From Bacillota bacterium (GTDB lineage: Bacteria > Bacillota > Clostridia > Lachnospirales > Lachnospiraceae): DNA of 64,000 bases. Below, piece by piece: positions 53,834 through 62,402 of the stretch; within the stretch, counting starts at the first letter, position 1, and each line of letters starts with the position of its first letter. The notes beneath the pieces were generated by a model, which was given only the letters and a program-made list of their open reading frames with translations, made no database searches and was not told where the DNA came from. The position numbers were made by a program, and so were the translations under genes. Location of the stretch: NCBI GenBank assembly GCA_902363515.1, contig CABJAN010000009.1:1-64000 (forward strand). The letters run 5' to 3'.

Positions 53834-54681
53834 AATTAGAACATGTTACATATACCTATAATCCGGGAAACGTTTATGAAACACATGCATTAAAGGATGT
53901 GAATCTGGAGATTCCCTCAGGACAGTTTCTGGGAATCATTGGTCATACAGGAAGCGGAAAGTCCACACTGATTCAGCATTTTAACGGACTTATGCGTCCT
54001 ACCGTGGGAACAGTGTATTATAAGGATGAAAATATCTGGCAGGAAGGATATTCTTTAAAACACTTAAGAAGCCAGGTTGGATTGGTTTTTCAATATCCGG
54101 AACATCAACTTTTTGAGGCAGATGTGCTTTCTGATGTGTGTTTTGGTCCTAAGAACCTGGGGTTATCCGGGGAAGAGGCAAAGGAACGGGCCATTGCAGC
54201 CCTTCGCCAGGCTGGATTAAAGGAAAAATATTATACCAGTTCGCCCTTTGATTTATCAGGAGGACAGAAACGCCGGGTTGCCATTGCCGGAGTTTTAGCC
54301 ATGAATCCACAGGTGCTGATTCTGGATGAGCCCACAGCCGGACTGGATCCCAGGGGGAGAGATGAAATCCTGGATCAGATTGCGTATCTTCATGAAGAGA
54401 GAAAGATTACAGTGATTCTGGTTTCTCACAGTATGGAAGACATTGCCAGATATGTGGAGCGTATTCTGGTTATGAACAAAGGAGAAAAAGCCTTTGACGG
54501 GACGCCCAGGGAGGTTTTTGCCAAATATAAAGAATTGGAAGCCATAGGGTTGGCAGCGCCGCAGATTACCTATATTATGCATGATTTGTATGATGCAGGA
54601 CTGAAGGTTGACACCCAGGCTATTACTATAGAAGAAGCAAAAGAGAGTATTTTAAGCGTACTTGGGGGAATGAAATCATGA
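53824..54681 (+). CDS. ecfA2: Energy-coupling factor ATPase EcfA2
   Basis: The 285-residue ABC ATPase has [39 protein letters not shown] and VSHSMED. The YPEHQLF Q-loop is typical of EcfA2 and separates it from EcfA1. It overlaps ecfA1 at its start and ecfT at its end (ATGATG), so the three subunits are translated together. Confidence 0.96.
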   Translation: MSLKLEHVTYTYNPGNVYETHALKDVNLEIPSGQFLGIIGHTGSGKSTLIQHFNGLMRPTVGTVYYKDENIWQEGYSLKHLRSQVGLVFQYPEHQLFEADVLSDVCFGPKNLGLSGEEAKERAIAALRQAGLKEKYYTSSPFDLSGGQKRRVAIAGVLAMNPQVLILDEPTAGLDPRGRDEILDQIAYLHEERKITVILVSHSMEDIARYVERILVMNKGEKAFDGTPREVFAKYKELEAIGLAAPQITYIMHDLYDAGLKVDTQAITIEEAKESILSVLGGMKS

Positions 54682-55478
54682 TGCGAGATATTACCATTGG
54701 ACAATATTATCCGGCAGATTCCATTTTGCACCGTCTGGACCCCAGAGTGAAATTTATTGGAACCTTTTTGTTCTTAGTGTCCTTATTTGTGGCGGACAGC
54801 TTCTGGGGCTATGTTTTGGCTACTGTATTTTTAGCAGGAATTGTAGGATTGTCAAAAGTGCCGGTGAAATTCATGCTGAAAGGCTTAAAGCCACTGTTTT
54901 TGATTTTTCTGATTACCCTGTGTTTTAACCTGTTTCTGGTTCCCGGTGAGGTTATCTGGGAGTTTGGATTTCTGAAGCTGACCTATGAGGGAATACAGCA
55001 GGCAATTAAAATCGGAATCCGGCTTATATATCTGGTTATCGGGTCTTCTGTAATGACCCTTACCACCACGCCAAATCAGTTGACAGACGGATTGGAAAGA
55101 ATTTTAAAACCATTGAATAAAATCAGGGTTCCGGTGCATGAGATTTCCATGATGATGTCCATTGCTCTGCGGTTTATTCCAATTCTCATGGAAGAGACGG
55201 ATAAGATTATGAAGGCACAAATTGCCAGAGGCGCTGATTTTGAAAGCGGAAACCTGATTCAAAAGGCAAAGAATCTGATTCCCCTTCTGGTGCCATTGTT
55301 TATTTCAGCTTTCAGGCGGGCGGATGATCTGGCCATGGCCATGGAAGCCAGGTGCTATCATGGCGGGGAGAACCGTACTCAGATGAAACCATTGGCTTAC
55401 CATGCAAGAGATTACTGGGCATATGCAGTCACCCTACTTTATCTTGGAGCAGATATTGCAATCCGGATTTTATTATGA
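54678..55478 (+). CDS. ecfT: Energy-coupling factor transmembrane protein EcfT
   Basis: The 266-residue membrane scaffold has about five to six segments and the two coupling-helix signatures with Ala-Arg-Gly, seen as QIARGADF and a MAMEARCYHGG segment. It links S components to the ATPases. The lone S component in this window is at 22559-23086, so substrates are probably handled by several dispersed S proteins. truA follows 19 bases later. Confidence 0.95.
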   Translation: MMRDITIGQYYPADSILHRLDPRVKFIGTFLFLVSLFVADSFWGYVLATVFLAGIVGLSKVPVKFMLKGLKPLFLIFLITLCFNLFLVPGEVIWEFGFLKLTYEGIQQAIKIGIRLIYLVIGSSVMTLTTTPNQLTDGLERILKPLNKIRVPVHEISMMMSIALRFIPILMEETDKIMKAQIARGADFESGNLIQKAKNLIPLLVPLFISAFRRADDLAMAMEARCYHGGENRTQMKPLAYHARDYWAYAVTLLYLGADIAIRILL

Positions 55479-55497
55479 TGAAAAAGGAGACTGTAAG

Positions 55498-56265
55498 ATG
55501 AAACGAGTGAAGCTTACGGTGGCATATGATGGAACCAATTATTGCGGGTGGCAGGTACAGCCCAACGGAATTACGGTTCAGGAGGTGCTGAATCATCACT
55601 TATCCGAGCTTACAAGGGAGAACATTGAGACGATAGGAGCCAGCAGAACGGATGCGGGAGTTCATGCTCTGGGAAATGTGGCTGTTTTTGATACCCATGT
55701 GCGGATGCCGGGGGAGAAATTTTCTTATGCTTTAAATCAGAGGCTTCCGGAGGATATCCGCATTGAAAAATCAGAAGAAGTGCCCATGGATTTTCATCCC
55801 AGGTATATCAAAAGTGTGAAAACCTATGAATACAAGATTTTAAACCGCAGATTCCCTGTTCCAACACAGAGGTTTTATTCGCATTTTACCTATATTCCAC
55901 TGGATGTGGAAAAGATGCGGGAAGGTGCGGCATATCTCATTGGGGAGCATGATTTTAAAAGCTTCTGTGGTACCAATGCCCAGGTGAAAACCACAGTCCG
56001 CACCATTTATAATATCCATATTGAGAAAGAACAGGATATGATTACCATAAGAATCCGCGGGAACGGATTTCTTTATAACATGGTGCGGATTCTGGCAGGA
56101 ACCCTTATGGAAGTAGGAAGCGGCGCCTTAAAACCTTCGGAAATCAAAGAGATTCTGGAAGCAAAGGACAGGAAAATGGCCGGTCCTACAGCTCCTGCCA
56201 GGGGATTGACACTGATTGGAATCCAATATGAGAATCAGTTTTGTGAAGAAGTCAGTGAGGCTTAA
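55498..56265 (+). CDS. truA: tRNA pseudouridine synthase A
   Basis: The 255-residue enzyme converts uridines 38-40 in the tRNA anticodon arm to pseudouridine. The catalytic Asp is in GASRTDAGVHAL, and YDGTNYCGWQ opens the protein. The start at 55498 follows AAAGGAG; a longer frame overlaps ecfT in another register. The ecf-truA link is standard in Firmicutes, where ribosomal protein genes usually flank it; they are absent here. Confidence 0.95.
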   Translation: MKRVKLTVAYDGTNYCGWQVQPNGITVQEVLNHHLSELTRENIETIGASRTDAGVHALGNVAVFDTHVRMPGEKFSYALNQRLPEDIRIEKSEEVPMDFHPRYIKSVKTYEYKILNRRFPVPTQRFYSHFTYIPLDVEKMREGAAYLIGEHDFKSFCGTNAQVKTTVRTIYNIHIEKEQDMITIRIRGNGFLYNMVRILAGTLMEVGSGALKPSEIKEILEAKDRKMAGPTAPARGLTLIGIQYENQFCEEVSEA

Positions 56266-57124
56266 AGCCCTCTCCTAAGACCTCGTTGGATTCCATAATA
56301 ATGATAAAGGCGTTGGGGTCCAGTTCTTTGACCACACTGCGGATGCCATACATCTGCTTGTTGTTACAGGCACACAGAACCACATTTTTATCTTCTCTGG
56401 AATAGCTGCCCTGAGCCTTTAAAAAGGTTGAGCCTCTTCCGGTTGTACGGTCAATTTCTGCGGCAACCTGTGGCGCATAGTCGGTGACAATAAGAGCCAG
56501 CTTTCCCGCGCTGATACCGTACATCACCTTATCTACCACGGTAGATAGGAGGAAACTGATGATAATACCATAAATCAGGCTGTCTACATCTTTTGATACA
56601 ATCAGGACCCCAAGGAGCACAATACCGGCATCCAGGGCAAAGGAAATCCTCCCAATGGTCAGGTGAGGACGGAAGGATTTCAAACTTAAAATAATGAAAT
56701 CAGCGCCTCCGGTGGAGGAATCCCGCATATAGATCAGGGCAAAACCAAGGCCGGATAAAATTCCGGTACAGATAGCTGCCAGCATCCGATCTCCCTCATA
56801 GAGAGGAAACAGAGGGGCAGCATAATCCATGAGGAATGAGGTAATAAGAATGGTCCGCACAGACCTGAGAAAAAACTGCCGTCCAAGCATCTTGAAGCAA
56901 AGCAGGGCAATGGGGATGTTCAGAAGCATGGCGGTGCGTCCAATAGGAAGTCCCCACAAATGATAAAAAATCAGGGCAATTCCATTGACGCCAACCATGG
57001 GAAATTCGGCAGCAGCAGCAAAATTATAAGTGCCAAGGGCAATAAAAATCCCACCCAGAATATCCACGAAAATGTCCAGACTCCATTTTTTTATATACCA
57101 GCTTTTAGAATGTGATGTTTTCAT
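56252..57124 (-). CDS. YitT family membrane protein (paralogue 2)
   Basis: The 290-residue protein has the same layout as the YitT protein at 14753: about six membrane segments, then a DUF2179 domain (VVDKVMYGISAGKLALIVTD region onward to IIIMESNEVLGEGF). The start is set 8 bases after AAGGAGGG; the longer frame upstream is not supported. It is convergent with truA and overlaps it by 14 bases at the 3' ends. Function of the family is unproven. Confidence 0.88.
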   Translation of the reverse strand: MKTSHSKSWYIKKWSLDIFVDILGGIFIALGTYNFAAAAEFPMVGVNGIALIFYHLWGLPIGRTAMLLNIPIALLCFKMLGRQFFLRSVRTILITSFLMDYAAPLFPLYEGDRMLAAICTGILSGLGFALIYMRDSSTGGADFIILSLKSFRPHLTIGRISFALDAGIVLLGVLIVSKDVDSLIYGIIISFLLSTVVDKVMYGISAGKLALIVTDYAPQVAAEIDRTTGRGSTFLKAQGSYSREDKNVVLCACNNKQMYGIRSVVKELDPNAFIIIMESNEVLGEGFKPH

Positions 57125-57321
57125 GTGACAAACCCTCCTTTTTAAAACGTGTAGAAAGAAAAAAGAGCCCTCACGAATTATAAAGCTATAATCCGCAAAT
57201 GCTCTTTTCACTCTTTTAGTATATACAAAAAGGAGAGAACTGGTCAAGGGGTTCTTGTAAAGATAAGAGAAATTGTGCTATACTAATGAACAGTAATTTA
57301 TTGAGATAGGAGAGATACATC

Positions 57322-57591
57322 ATGAGTCAGGAGAAAGTAGACAAATATAAAAAAGAGAAAGCAAACCGGGAAAAGCTTCAGAAAAGAGAAAAGAGAACCC
57401 TCTTTTTGGAGAAACTGGCTATTGGTGCAGTTGCCATTGTTATGGTGGGATGGATTGGCTATTCTGCTTATGGAGTACTTACAAGGGAAGACCCTGACGA
57501 AGAAAAAACAGTGGTTACCACAGAGATGGACACCACAGCAATTACTGACTACTTATCCCAGCTTTCAGGGGATGCTGAAGAAACAAAATAA
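57322..57591 (+). CDS. Small single-span membrane protein
   Basis: The 89-residue protein has a highly charged Lys/Glu-rich N-terminus (1-31), one membrane segment (about 32-52) and an acidic external tail. No family was recognised. TAGGAGAG precedes the ATG and a hairpin follows, so it is probably a monocistronic gene. Function is unknown. Confidence 0.75.
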   Translation: MSQEKVDKYKKEKANREKLQKREKRTLFLEKLAIGAVAIVMVGWIGYSAYGVLTREDPDEEKTVVTTEMDTTAITDYLSQLSGDAEETK

Positions 57592-57597
57592 AACAAG

Positions 57598-57635
57598 AAG
57601 GGCAGCTATCTGTAGCATACAGAATTGCTGCCCTT
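57598..57635. terminator. Terminator between the small membrane protein and csp
   Basis: A perfect 9-bp stem, AAGGGCAGC with GCTGCCCTT, lies between convergent genes. An inner CTGTA/TACAG stem extends it. The plus-strand tail is weak. Confidence 0.7.
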
Positions 57636-57652
57636 AACTTTGTCATTTATAA

Positions 57653-57853
57653 TTATAATTTTTCTACGTTAGCTGCCTGCATTCCGCGAGCGCCTTCTGT
57701 TAAATCATAACTTACAGCCTGACCTTCTTCTAAGGATTTGAATCCTTCACCGTTGATTGCAGAGAAGTGTACGAAAACATCCTGTCCGTCTTCTCCTGTG
57801 ATGAATCCATAACCTTTTTCAGCGTTGAACCATTTTACAGTTCCCTTGTTCAT
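57653..57853 (-). CDS. csp: Cold-shock protein (CspA family)
   Basis: The 66-residue OB-fold protein has the RNA-binding motifs KGYGFI (RNP1) and DVFVHFS (RNP2) and begins [16 protein letters not shown]. It is a nucleic-acid chaperone of full typical length. GGAGGT precedes the ATG. Its leader contains a very strong hairpin and a palindromic promoter. Confidence 0.97.
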   Translation of the reverse strand: MNKGTVKWFNAEKGYGFITGEDGQDVFVHFSAINGEGFKSLEEGQAVSYDLTEGARGMQAANVEKL

Positions 57854-57884
57854 AGTGTTACCTCCATAAAAATAAATAAAAATT

Positions 57885-57974
57885 TTGGATAGAAAATTAA
57901 ATGGTTTTTAGAGATAATATTGTGTATAAAAATATTAATACAATCTCTAAAAACCATTTAATACTAATATCCAA
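57885..57974 (-). promoter_or_regulatory. Long hairpin in the csp 5' untranslated region
   Basis: A perfect 20-bp inverted repeat (57896-57915 with 57943-57962) is flanked by a further TTGGATA/TATCCAA pair (57885-57891, 57968-57974). The loop is 27 bases and itself partly pairs. It lies between the csp promoter and the ribosome site. It may be a cold-responsive leader structure or a MITE-like insert in the leader. Confidence 0.75.
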
Positions 57975-57992
57975 TATACCTTTGACATATCT

Positions 57993-58021
57993 AGTATATG
58001 CTTTAAAAACAGATATGTCAA
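57993..58021 (-). promoter_or_regulatory. csp promoter within an 11-bp palindrome
   Basis: On the minus strand TTGACA (58016-58021) and TATACT (57993-57998) are exactly 17 bases apart. The promoter lies inside a perfect inverted repeat, TTGACATATCT at 57982-57992 with AGATATGTCAA at 58011-58021, an operator-like arrangement. Confidence 0.82.
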
Positions 58022-58035
58022 GGGAAAAAGTTCAA

Positions 58036-58064
58036 TTGACGAAAGAAAATGTGTATGTTACTAT
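58036..58064 (+). promoter_or_regulatory. Promoter of the pyrimidine operon
   Basis: TTGACG (58036-58041) and TACTAT (58059-58064) are 17 bases apart, divergent from the csp promoter. Transcription would start near 58071, giving a leader of about 64 bases. Confidence 0.75.
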
Positions 58065-58082
58065 TTAATTGATAATGAGTTT

Positions 58083-58114
58083 CCGTACAATGAGTTTTTG
58101 AAGAAATTGTGCGG
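58083..58114 (+). promoter_or_regulatory. Leader hairpin next to the pyrC ribosome site
   Basis: CCGTACAAT (58083-58091) pairs with ATTGTGCGG (58106-58114) in a 9-bp stem with one wobble. The 3' arm abuts the GGGAGAAAGG ribosome-binding stretch. A hairpin at this place could limit translation, as known for enteric pyrC leaders; no PyrR-type attenuator was recognised. Confidence 0.5.
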
Positions 58115-58134
58115 GAGAAAGGATGCGAAATCAT

Positions 58135-59418
58135 ATGAAAATAATAGTTCGAGGGGGCCGGATTTTAAACCCTTCTGATAAGACCGATATCATAGGAGAT
58201 CTTTATATTGAAGACGGTGTGATTAAAGAAATAGGGGAAACCTTGAAAACGAAAGAAACACCGGATAAGGTGATAAATGCAAAAGGATGCTATGTTATGC
58301 CCGGACTGATTGATCTCCATGTTCATTTAAGAGATCCAGGCCTTACCTATAAAGAAGATGTGGTGACAGGGGCGAAAGCCGGGGCAAAAGGCGGATTTAC
58401 TACGATTTTAGCCATGCCAAATACAAAACCGGTGATTGACAGTCCGGATCGGGTAGAGTATGTACACAATAAGGCAAAAACCCTGGCGCCTATTCATGTA
58501 CTGCAGCTTGGAGCGGTGACAAAACAGCAAAAAGGAGAAGAACTGGCGGATATTGAAGGCATGATTCAGGCCGGTATTCCTGCTATCAGTGAAGACGGAA
58601 AATCTGTTATGAACGTGAAACTGTATAAAGAAGCCATGGAAATTGCAGCCAGACATGATATTCCGGTGTTTGCTCATTGCGAAGACCAGAACATGGTAAA
58701 CGGAGGCTGTGTCAATGAAGATGCAAAATCTAGAGAATTGGGACTTCCGGGAATCAGCAATGCAGTAGAAGATGTCATTGCTGCCAGAGACATTGTTCTG
58801 GCAAAAGAAACAGGAGCAAGACTGCATCTGTGCCATTGTTCTACAAAGGACAGCGTCCGCATGATTCAGCTTGCAAAGGAAGAAAAACTTCCGGTAACAG
58901 GGGAAGTGTGTCCACATCATTTTACCTTGACTTCTGAAGATATTTTGGAAGATGATGCAAATTATAAGATGAACCCGCCTCTTCGTACAAAAGAGGACAG
59001 GGCTGCTCTGATTCAGGGACTGAAAGAGGATATTATTGATGTTATCAGCACAGACCACGCGCCGCACAGCAGGGAAGAAAAGCAGCAGTCCATGAAAACA
59101 GCGCCTTTTGGTATTGTAGGATTGGAAACAGCAGTGGCCCTTACCATGACAGAACTGGTGCATACAGGCGTTCTGACGCCAATGCAGATGGCTGAGAAAA
59201 TGAGCTACAATCCGGCAAAGGTGATTCATTCTGACAGGGGACGTCTGGAAGTGGGAAGTCCTGCAGATGTTACCATTATTGACCCGGATGCAGAATATAT
59301 TATTGACACCATGACCTTCCTTTCAAAAGGAAAAAACACACCATTTAACGGACGCAAGGTAAAAGGCCAGGTTGTGGCTACCATTTGCGATGGAAATGTG
59401 GTCTACCAGAAAGATTGA
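58135..59418 (+). CDS. pyrC: Dihydroorotase
   Basis: The 427-residue amidohydrolase closes carbamoyl-aspartate to dihydroorotate. Zinc-site segments are DLHVHLRDPG, FAHCEDQ, LHLCHCST and STDHAPH. The start at 58135 gives about 10 bases from the AAAGG site; an ATG 12 bases earlier abuts it. It leads the operon pyrC-pyrF-pyrK-pyrD. Confidence 0.96.
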   Translation: MKIIVRGGRILNPSDKTDIIGDLYIEDGVIKEIGETLKTKETPDKVINAKGCYVMPGLIDLHVHLRDPGLTYKEDVVTGAKAGAKGGFTTILAMPNTKPVIDSPDRVEYVHNKAKTLAPIHVLQLGAVTKQQKGEELADIEGMIQAGIPAISEDGKSVMNVKLYKEAMEIAARHDIPVFAHCEDQNMVNGGCVNEDAKSRELGLPGISNAVEDVIAARDIVLAKETGARLHLCHCSTKDSVRMIQLAKEEKLPVTGEVCPHHFTLTSEDILEDDANYKMNPPLRTKEDRAALIQGLKEDIIDVISTDHAPHSREEKQQSMKTAPFGIVGLETAVALTMTELVHTGVLTPMQMAEKMSYNPAKVIHSDRGRLEVGSPADVTIIDPDAEYIIDTMTFLSKGKNTPFNGRKVKGQVVATICDGNVVYQKD

Positions 59419-59449
59419 GAAAAACACATAAGATATTAGGAGGAACATT

Positions 59450-60379
59450 ATGATTCAGAAATTGATTGCAAACATTCAGAAAACCAACGCACCTATTGTT
59501 GTAGGATTAGACCCTATGCTGAACTATATTCCAAAACAGGTGCAGGAGAAAGCTTTTAAAGAATACGGAGAAACCCTGGAAGGAGCAGCAGAAGCAATCT
59601 GGCAGTTTAACAAAGCCATTGTGGACGAAACTTATGATATCATTCCAGCAGTAAAACCACAGATTGCTATGTATGAGCAGTTTGGAATCCCGGGACTTAT
59701 GGCTTACAAGAAAACCGTAGATTACTGCAAGGAAAAAGGTCTGGTAGTAATTGGAGATATTAAACGTGGTGATATTGGTTCTACCTCTGCTGCTTATGCA
59801 ACAGGACATGTAGGCAAGGTACAGGTTGGTTCAAAGAAATATGCTGGATTTGATGTGGACTTTGTTACATTGAATCCTTATATGGGTTCTGACAGTATCA
59901 ATCCGTTTATTGAGGCGTGCAAGGAAGAAAAGAGAGGTATGTTTGTCTTGGTGAAAACCTCCAACCCATCAAGCGGTGAATTTCAGGATCAGTTGGTAAA
60001 TGGAAGACCACTTTACGAATTAGTTGGCGAAAAAGTAGCAGAGTGGGGAGAAGGATTTATGGGAGATTCTTACAGCTATGTGGGAGCAGTTGTAGGAGCT
60101 ACTTATCCGGAAATGGGTAAAATCCTTCGTAAGATCATGCCAAAAGCATATATTCTGGTTCCTGGCTACGGTGCACAGGGAGGACAGGGAAAAGACCTGG
60201 TTCACTTCTTCAATGAAGACGGCCTTGGAGCAATTGTCAATTCCTCCAGAGGTATTATTGCAGCTTATAAGCAGGAAAAATATGCAAAATTCGGAGAAGA
60301 AAACTTCGCAGAAGCTTCCAGAGCAGCCGTAGAAGATATGGTAGCAGACATTACAGGTGCATTAGAAGCAGCGAAATAA
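59450..60379 (+). CDS. pyrF: Orotidine 5'-phosphate decarboxylase (type 2)
   Basis: The 309-residue enzyme makes UMP from OMP. The catalytic Lys-Asp array is in IGDIKRGDIGSTSAAYA, and the length and N-terminus (IVVGLDPML) fit the type 2 subfamily. AGGAGG precedes the ATG. It is second in the pyr operon and pyrK follows 15 bases later. Confidence 0.96.
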   Translation: MIQKLIANIQKTNAPIVVGLDPMLNYIPKQVQEKAFKEYGETLEGAAEAIWQFNKAIVDETYDIIPAVKPQIAMYEQFGIPGLMAYKKTVDYCKEKGLVVIGDIKRGDIGSTSAAYATGHVGKVQVGSKKYAGFDVDFVTLNPYMGSDSINPFIEACKEEKRGMFVLVKTSNPSSGEFQDQLVNGRPLYELVGEKVAEWGEGFMGDSYSYVGAVVGATYPEMGKILRKIMPKAYILVPGYGAQGGQGKDLVHFFNEDGLGAIVNSSRGIIAAYKQEKYAKFGEENFAEASRAAVEDMVADITGALEAAK

Positions 60380-60394
60380 GGAGACAGGAAAACC

Positions 60395-61171
60395 ATGGCA
60401 AAAGTGAAAATGACAAGTACCATTTTACAGCAGGAATGCATTGGTACAGATATTTATAGTTTATGGCTGGATGCACCCAAGATTGCATCCCAGGCAAAAC
60501 CAGGACAGTTTATTTCCGTGTATAGCAATGACTCCGGAAGAGTGCTGCCAAGACCTATCAGCATCTGTGAGATTGACAGAGAAAAAGGTGCTCTTCGGAT
60601 TGTATATCGTATCGCAGGAAAGGGCACCAAAGAGTTTTCCGGCATGAAAGCAGGGGAAACTCTGGATATTCTGGGTCCATTGGGAAATGGATTCCCTATG
60701 GATGTGATTAAGGGAAAACGCGTATTCATGATGGGAGGCGGAATCGGTGTGCCTCCAATGGTGCAGACTGCAAAAGAAGCAGAGGCAGAAGTTACGGTTA
60801 TTGCAGGATACCGGAACAGTGAAATCTTCCTGAAGGAAGAACTGGAGCAGAATGGTACGCTGGTAATCGCCACAGAAGACGGCAGCGTGGGAACAAAGGG
60901 AAATGTTATGGATGCAATCCGTGAAAATCATCTGGAAGCAGATGTGATTTTTGCCTGTGGCCCAACACCAATGCTCCGTGCAATTAAAACTTATGCAGAG
61001 GAAAACAAAATTCTCTGTTATATTTCTATGGAAGAAAAAATGGCTTGCGGCGTAGGCGCCTGTCTGGCCTGTGTATGTAAATCCAAAGACGTAGACCATC
61101 ATTCTCATGTGCACAATAAGAGAATCTGTAAAGATGGTCCGGTATTTCTTAGTACGGAGGTGGAGCTGTAA
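60395..61171 (+). CDS. pyrK: Dihydroorotate dehydrogenase B electron transfer subunit
   Basis: The 258-residue flavoprotein has the FAD motif RPISICEI, the NAD-binding GGGIGVPPM and a 2Fe-2S site at C218, C223, C226 and C245. It passes electrons from PyrD to NAD+. It overlaps pyrD by one base and acts in a heterotetramer with it. Confidence 0.96.
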   Translation: MAKVKMTSTILQQECIGTDIYSLWLDAPKIASQAKPGQFISVYSNDSGRVLPRPISICEIDREKGALRIVYRIAGKGTKEFSGMKAGETLDILGPLGNGFPMDVIKGKRVFMMGGGIGVPPMVQTAKEAEAEVTVIAGYRNSEIFLKEELEQNGTLVIATEDGSVGTKGNVMDAIRENHLEADVIFACGPTPMLRAIKTYAEENKILCYISMEEKMACGVGACLACVCKSKDVDHHSHVHNKRICKDGPVFLSTEVEL

Positions 61172-62073
61172 TGAACATGAAGGTAAAGATTGCCGGAGTT
61201 GAGTTTAAGAATCCGGTTATGACCGCTTCCGGAACCTTTGGCTCAGGGGCAGAATACAGCGAATTTGTGGATTTGAATCAGCTTGGCGCTGTGGTGACAA
61301 AAGGTGTTGCTAACGTACCATGGGCTGGGAATGCCACTCCCCGTATTGCAGAGGTTCACAGTGGTATGATGAATGCCATTGGCCTGCAGAATCCTGGTAT
61401 TGATGTGTTCTGCGAGAGGGACATTCCGTTTTTGCAGCAGTTTGATACTAAGGTAATTGTCAATGTATGTGGACATGCGCCGGAAGAATATCTGGCAGTG
61501 GTGGAGCGTCTGGCAGAAGAACCCATTGATATGATGGAAATCAACATTTCCTGTCCAAATGTAAATGCCAATTTTCTGGCTTTTGGACAAGATCCAAAAC
61601 ATGTGGAGGAACTGACTGCACAGATTAAAAAAGTGGCAAAGCAGCCGGTGATTATGAAACTGACTCCCAATGTAACGGATATTGCAGAGATTGCAAGAGC
61701 AGCGGAAGCCGGCGGGGCGGACGCAGTTTCTCTCATTAACACCCTTACAGGCATGAAAATCGATATTAACAGAAGAACCTTTGCGCTGGCAAATAAAACA
61801 GGCGGGGTTTCCGGACCTTGTGTAAAGCCGGTTGCTGTGCGGATGGTATACCAGGCAGCCCAGGCGGTGAAGATTCCCATTATTGGAATGGGTGGTATCC
61901 AGAATACAGAAGATGCTCTGGAATTTATTATGGCCGGAGCAACCGCAGTGTCCATAGGAACTGCAAACTTTACAAATCCATATGCAACTATAGAAGTGAT
62001 AGATGGTATTCAGAAGTATATGGAGAAAAATCAGATAGAAGATATTCACGAGCTGATAGGCTGTGTGAAATAA
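61171..62073 (+). CDS. pyrD: Dihydroorotate dehydrogenase B catalytic subunit
   Basis: The 300-residue FMN enzyme oxidises dihydroorotate to orotate. It is the class 1B type: the catalytic base is C128 in NISCPNVN, and GGVSGPCVKPVAVRM and IGMGGIQNTEDA are standard. GGAGGTGGAG precedes the ATG. It ends the operon at a strong hairpin. Confidence 0.97.
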   Translation: MNMKVKIAGVEFKNPVMTASGTFGSGAEYSEFVDLNQLGAVVTKGVANVPWAGNATPRIAEVHSGMMNAIGLQNPGIDVFCERDIPFLQQFDTKVIVNVCGHAPEEYLAVVERLAEEPIDMMEINISCPNVNANFLAFGQDPKHVEELTAQIKKVAKQPVIMKLTPNVTDIAEIARAAEAGGADAVSLINTLTGMKIDINRRTFALANKTGGVSGPCVKPVAVRMVYQAAQAVKIPIIGMGGIQNTEDALEFIMAGATAVSIGTANFTNPYATIEVIDGIQKYMEKNQIEDIHELIGCVK

Positions 62074-62084
62074 AAAAATTATAA

Positions 62085-62133
62085 AAACAGCCTCCCGCCC
62101 CAGGAATGATTTCCATGGGTCAGGAGGCTGTTT
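62085..62133. terminator. Bidirectional terminator after pyrD
   Basis: A perfect 11-bp stem, AAACAGCCTCC with GGAGGCTGTTT, has a 27-base loop with AT-rich sequence on both sides. It separates pyrD from the convergent zinc-ribbon gene. Confidence 0.85.
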
Positions 62134-62143
62134 CTCCGTTCTA

Positions 62144-62338
62144 TTATTCTTCTGTCCGCGCTACTTTCAGAGGTTCCTGTTCTTCTGCTTTAAAAACATA
62201 TCCGCAAGGGCAGACCGCATCTTCCACAATACGTCCTCTGTTGGTAAATACTTCTACTTCTTTTCCGCATACAGGGCATGTCCTGTCTTCTGGTACAGGT
62301 GTTCTGTACTGGCTTTCACAACCTTCCATAACTGCCAT
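62144..62338 (-). CDS. Small zinc-ribbon protein
   Basis: The 64-residue protein has CPVCG near 21-25 and CPCG near 43-46, four cysteines that would bind one zinc ion. No larger domain is present. AGGAGG precedes the ATG. It is co-directional with the CofE-like gene upstream. Function is unknown. Confidence 0.75.
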   Translation of the reverse strand: MAVMEGCESQYRTPVPEDRTCPVCGKEVEVFTNRGRIVEDAVCPCGYVFKAEEQEPLKVARTEE

Positions 62339-62402
62339 AGTTCTTACCTCCTATTATTTTGATAAGTCTATTGTACTCCGAAGCCTGTTCTGGTGTAAAC
62401 CC

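Noticed and set aside
58408..59229. A 273-codon minus-strand frame opposite pyrC
   Set aside because: The composition is typical of an antisense shadow and pyrC is unambiguous on the plus strand.
61243..62049. A 268-codon minus-strand frame opposite pyrD
   Set aside because: Antisense shadow of a fully conserved pyrD.
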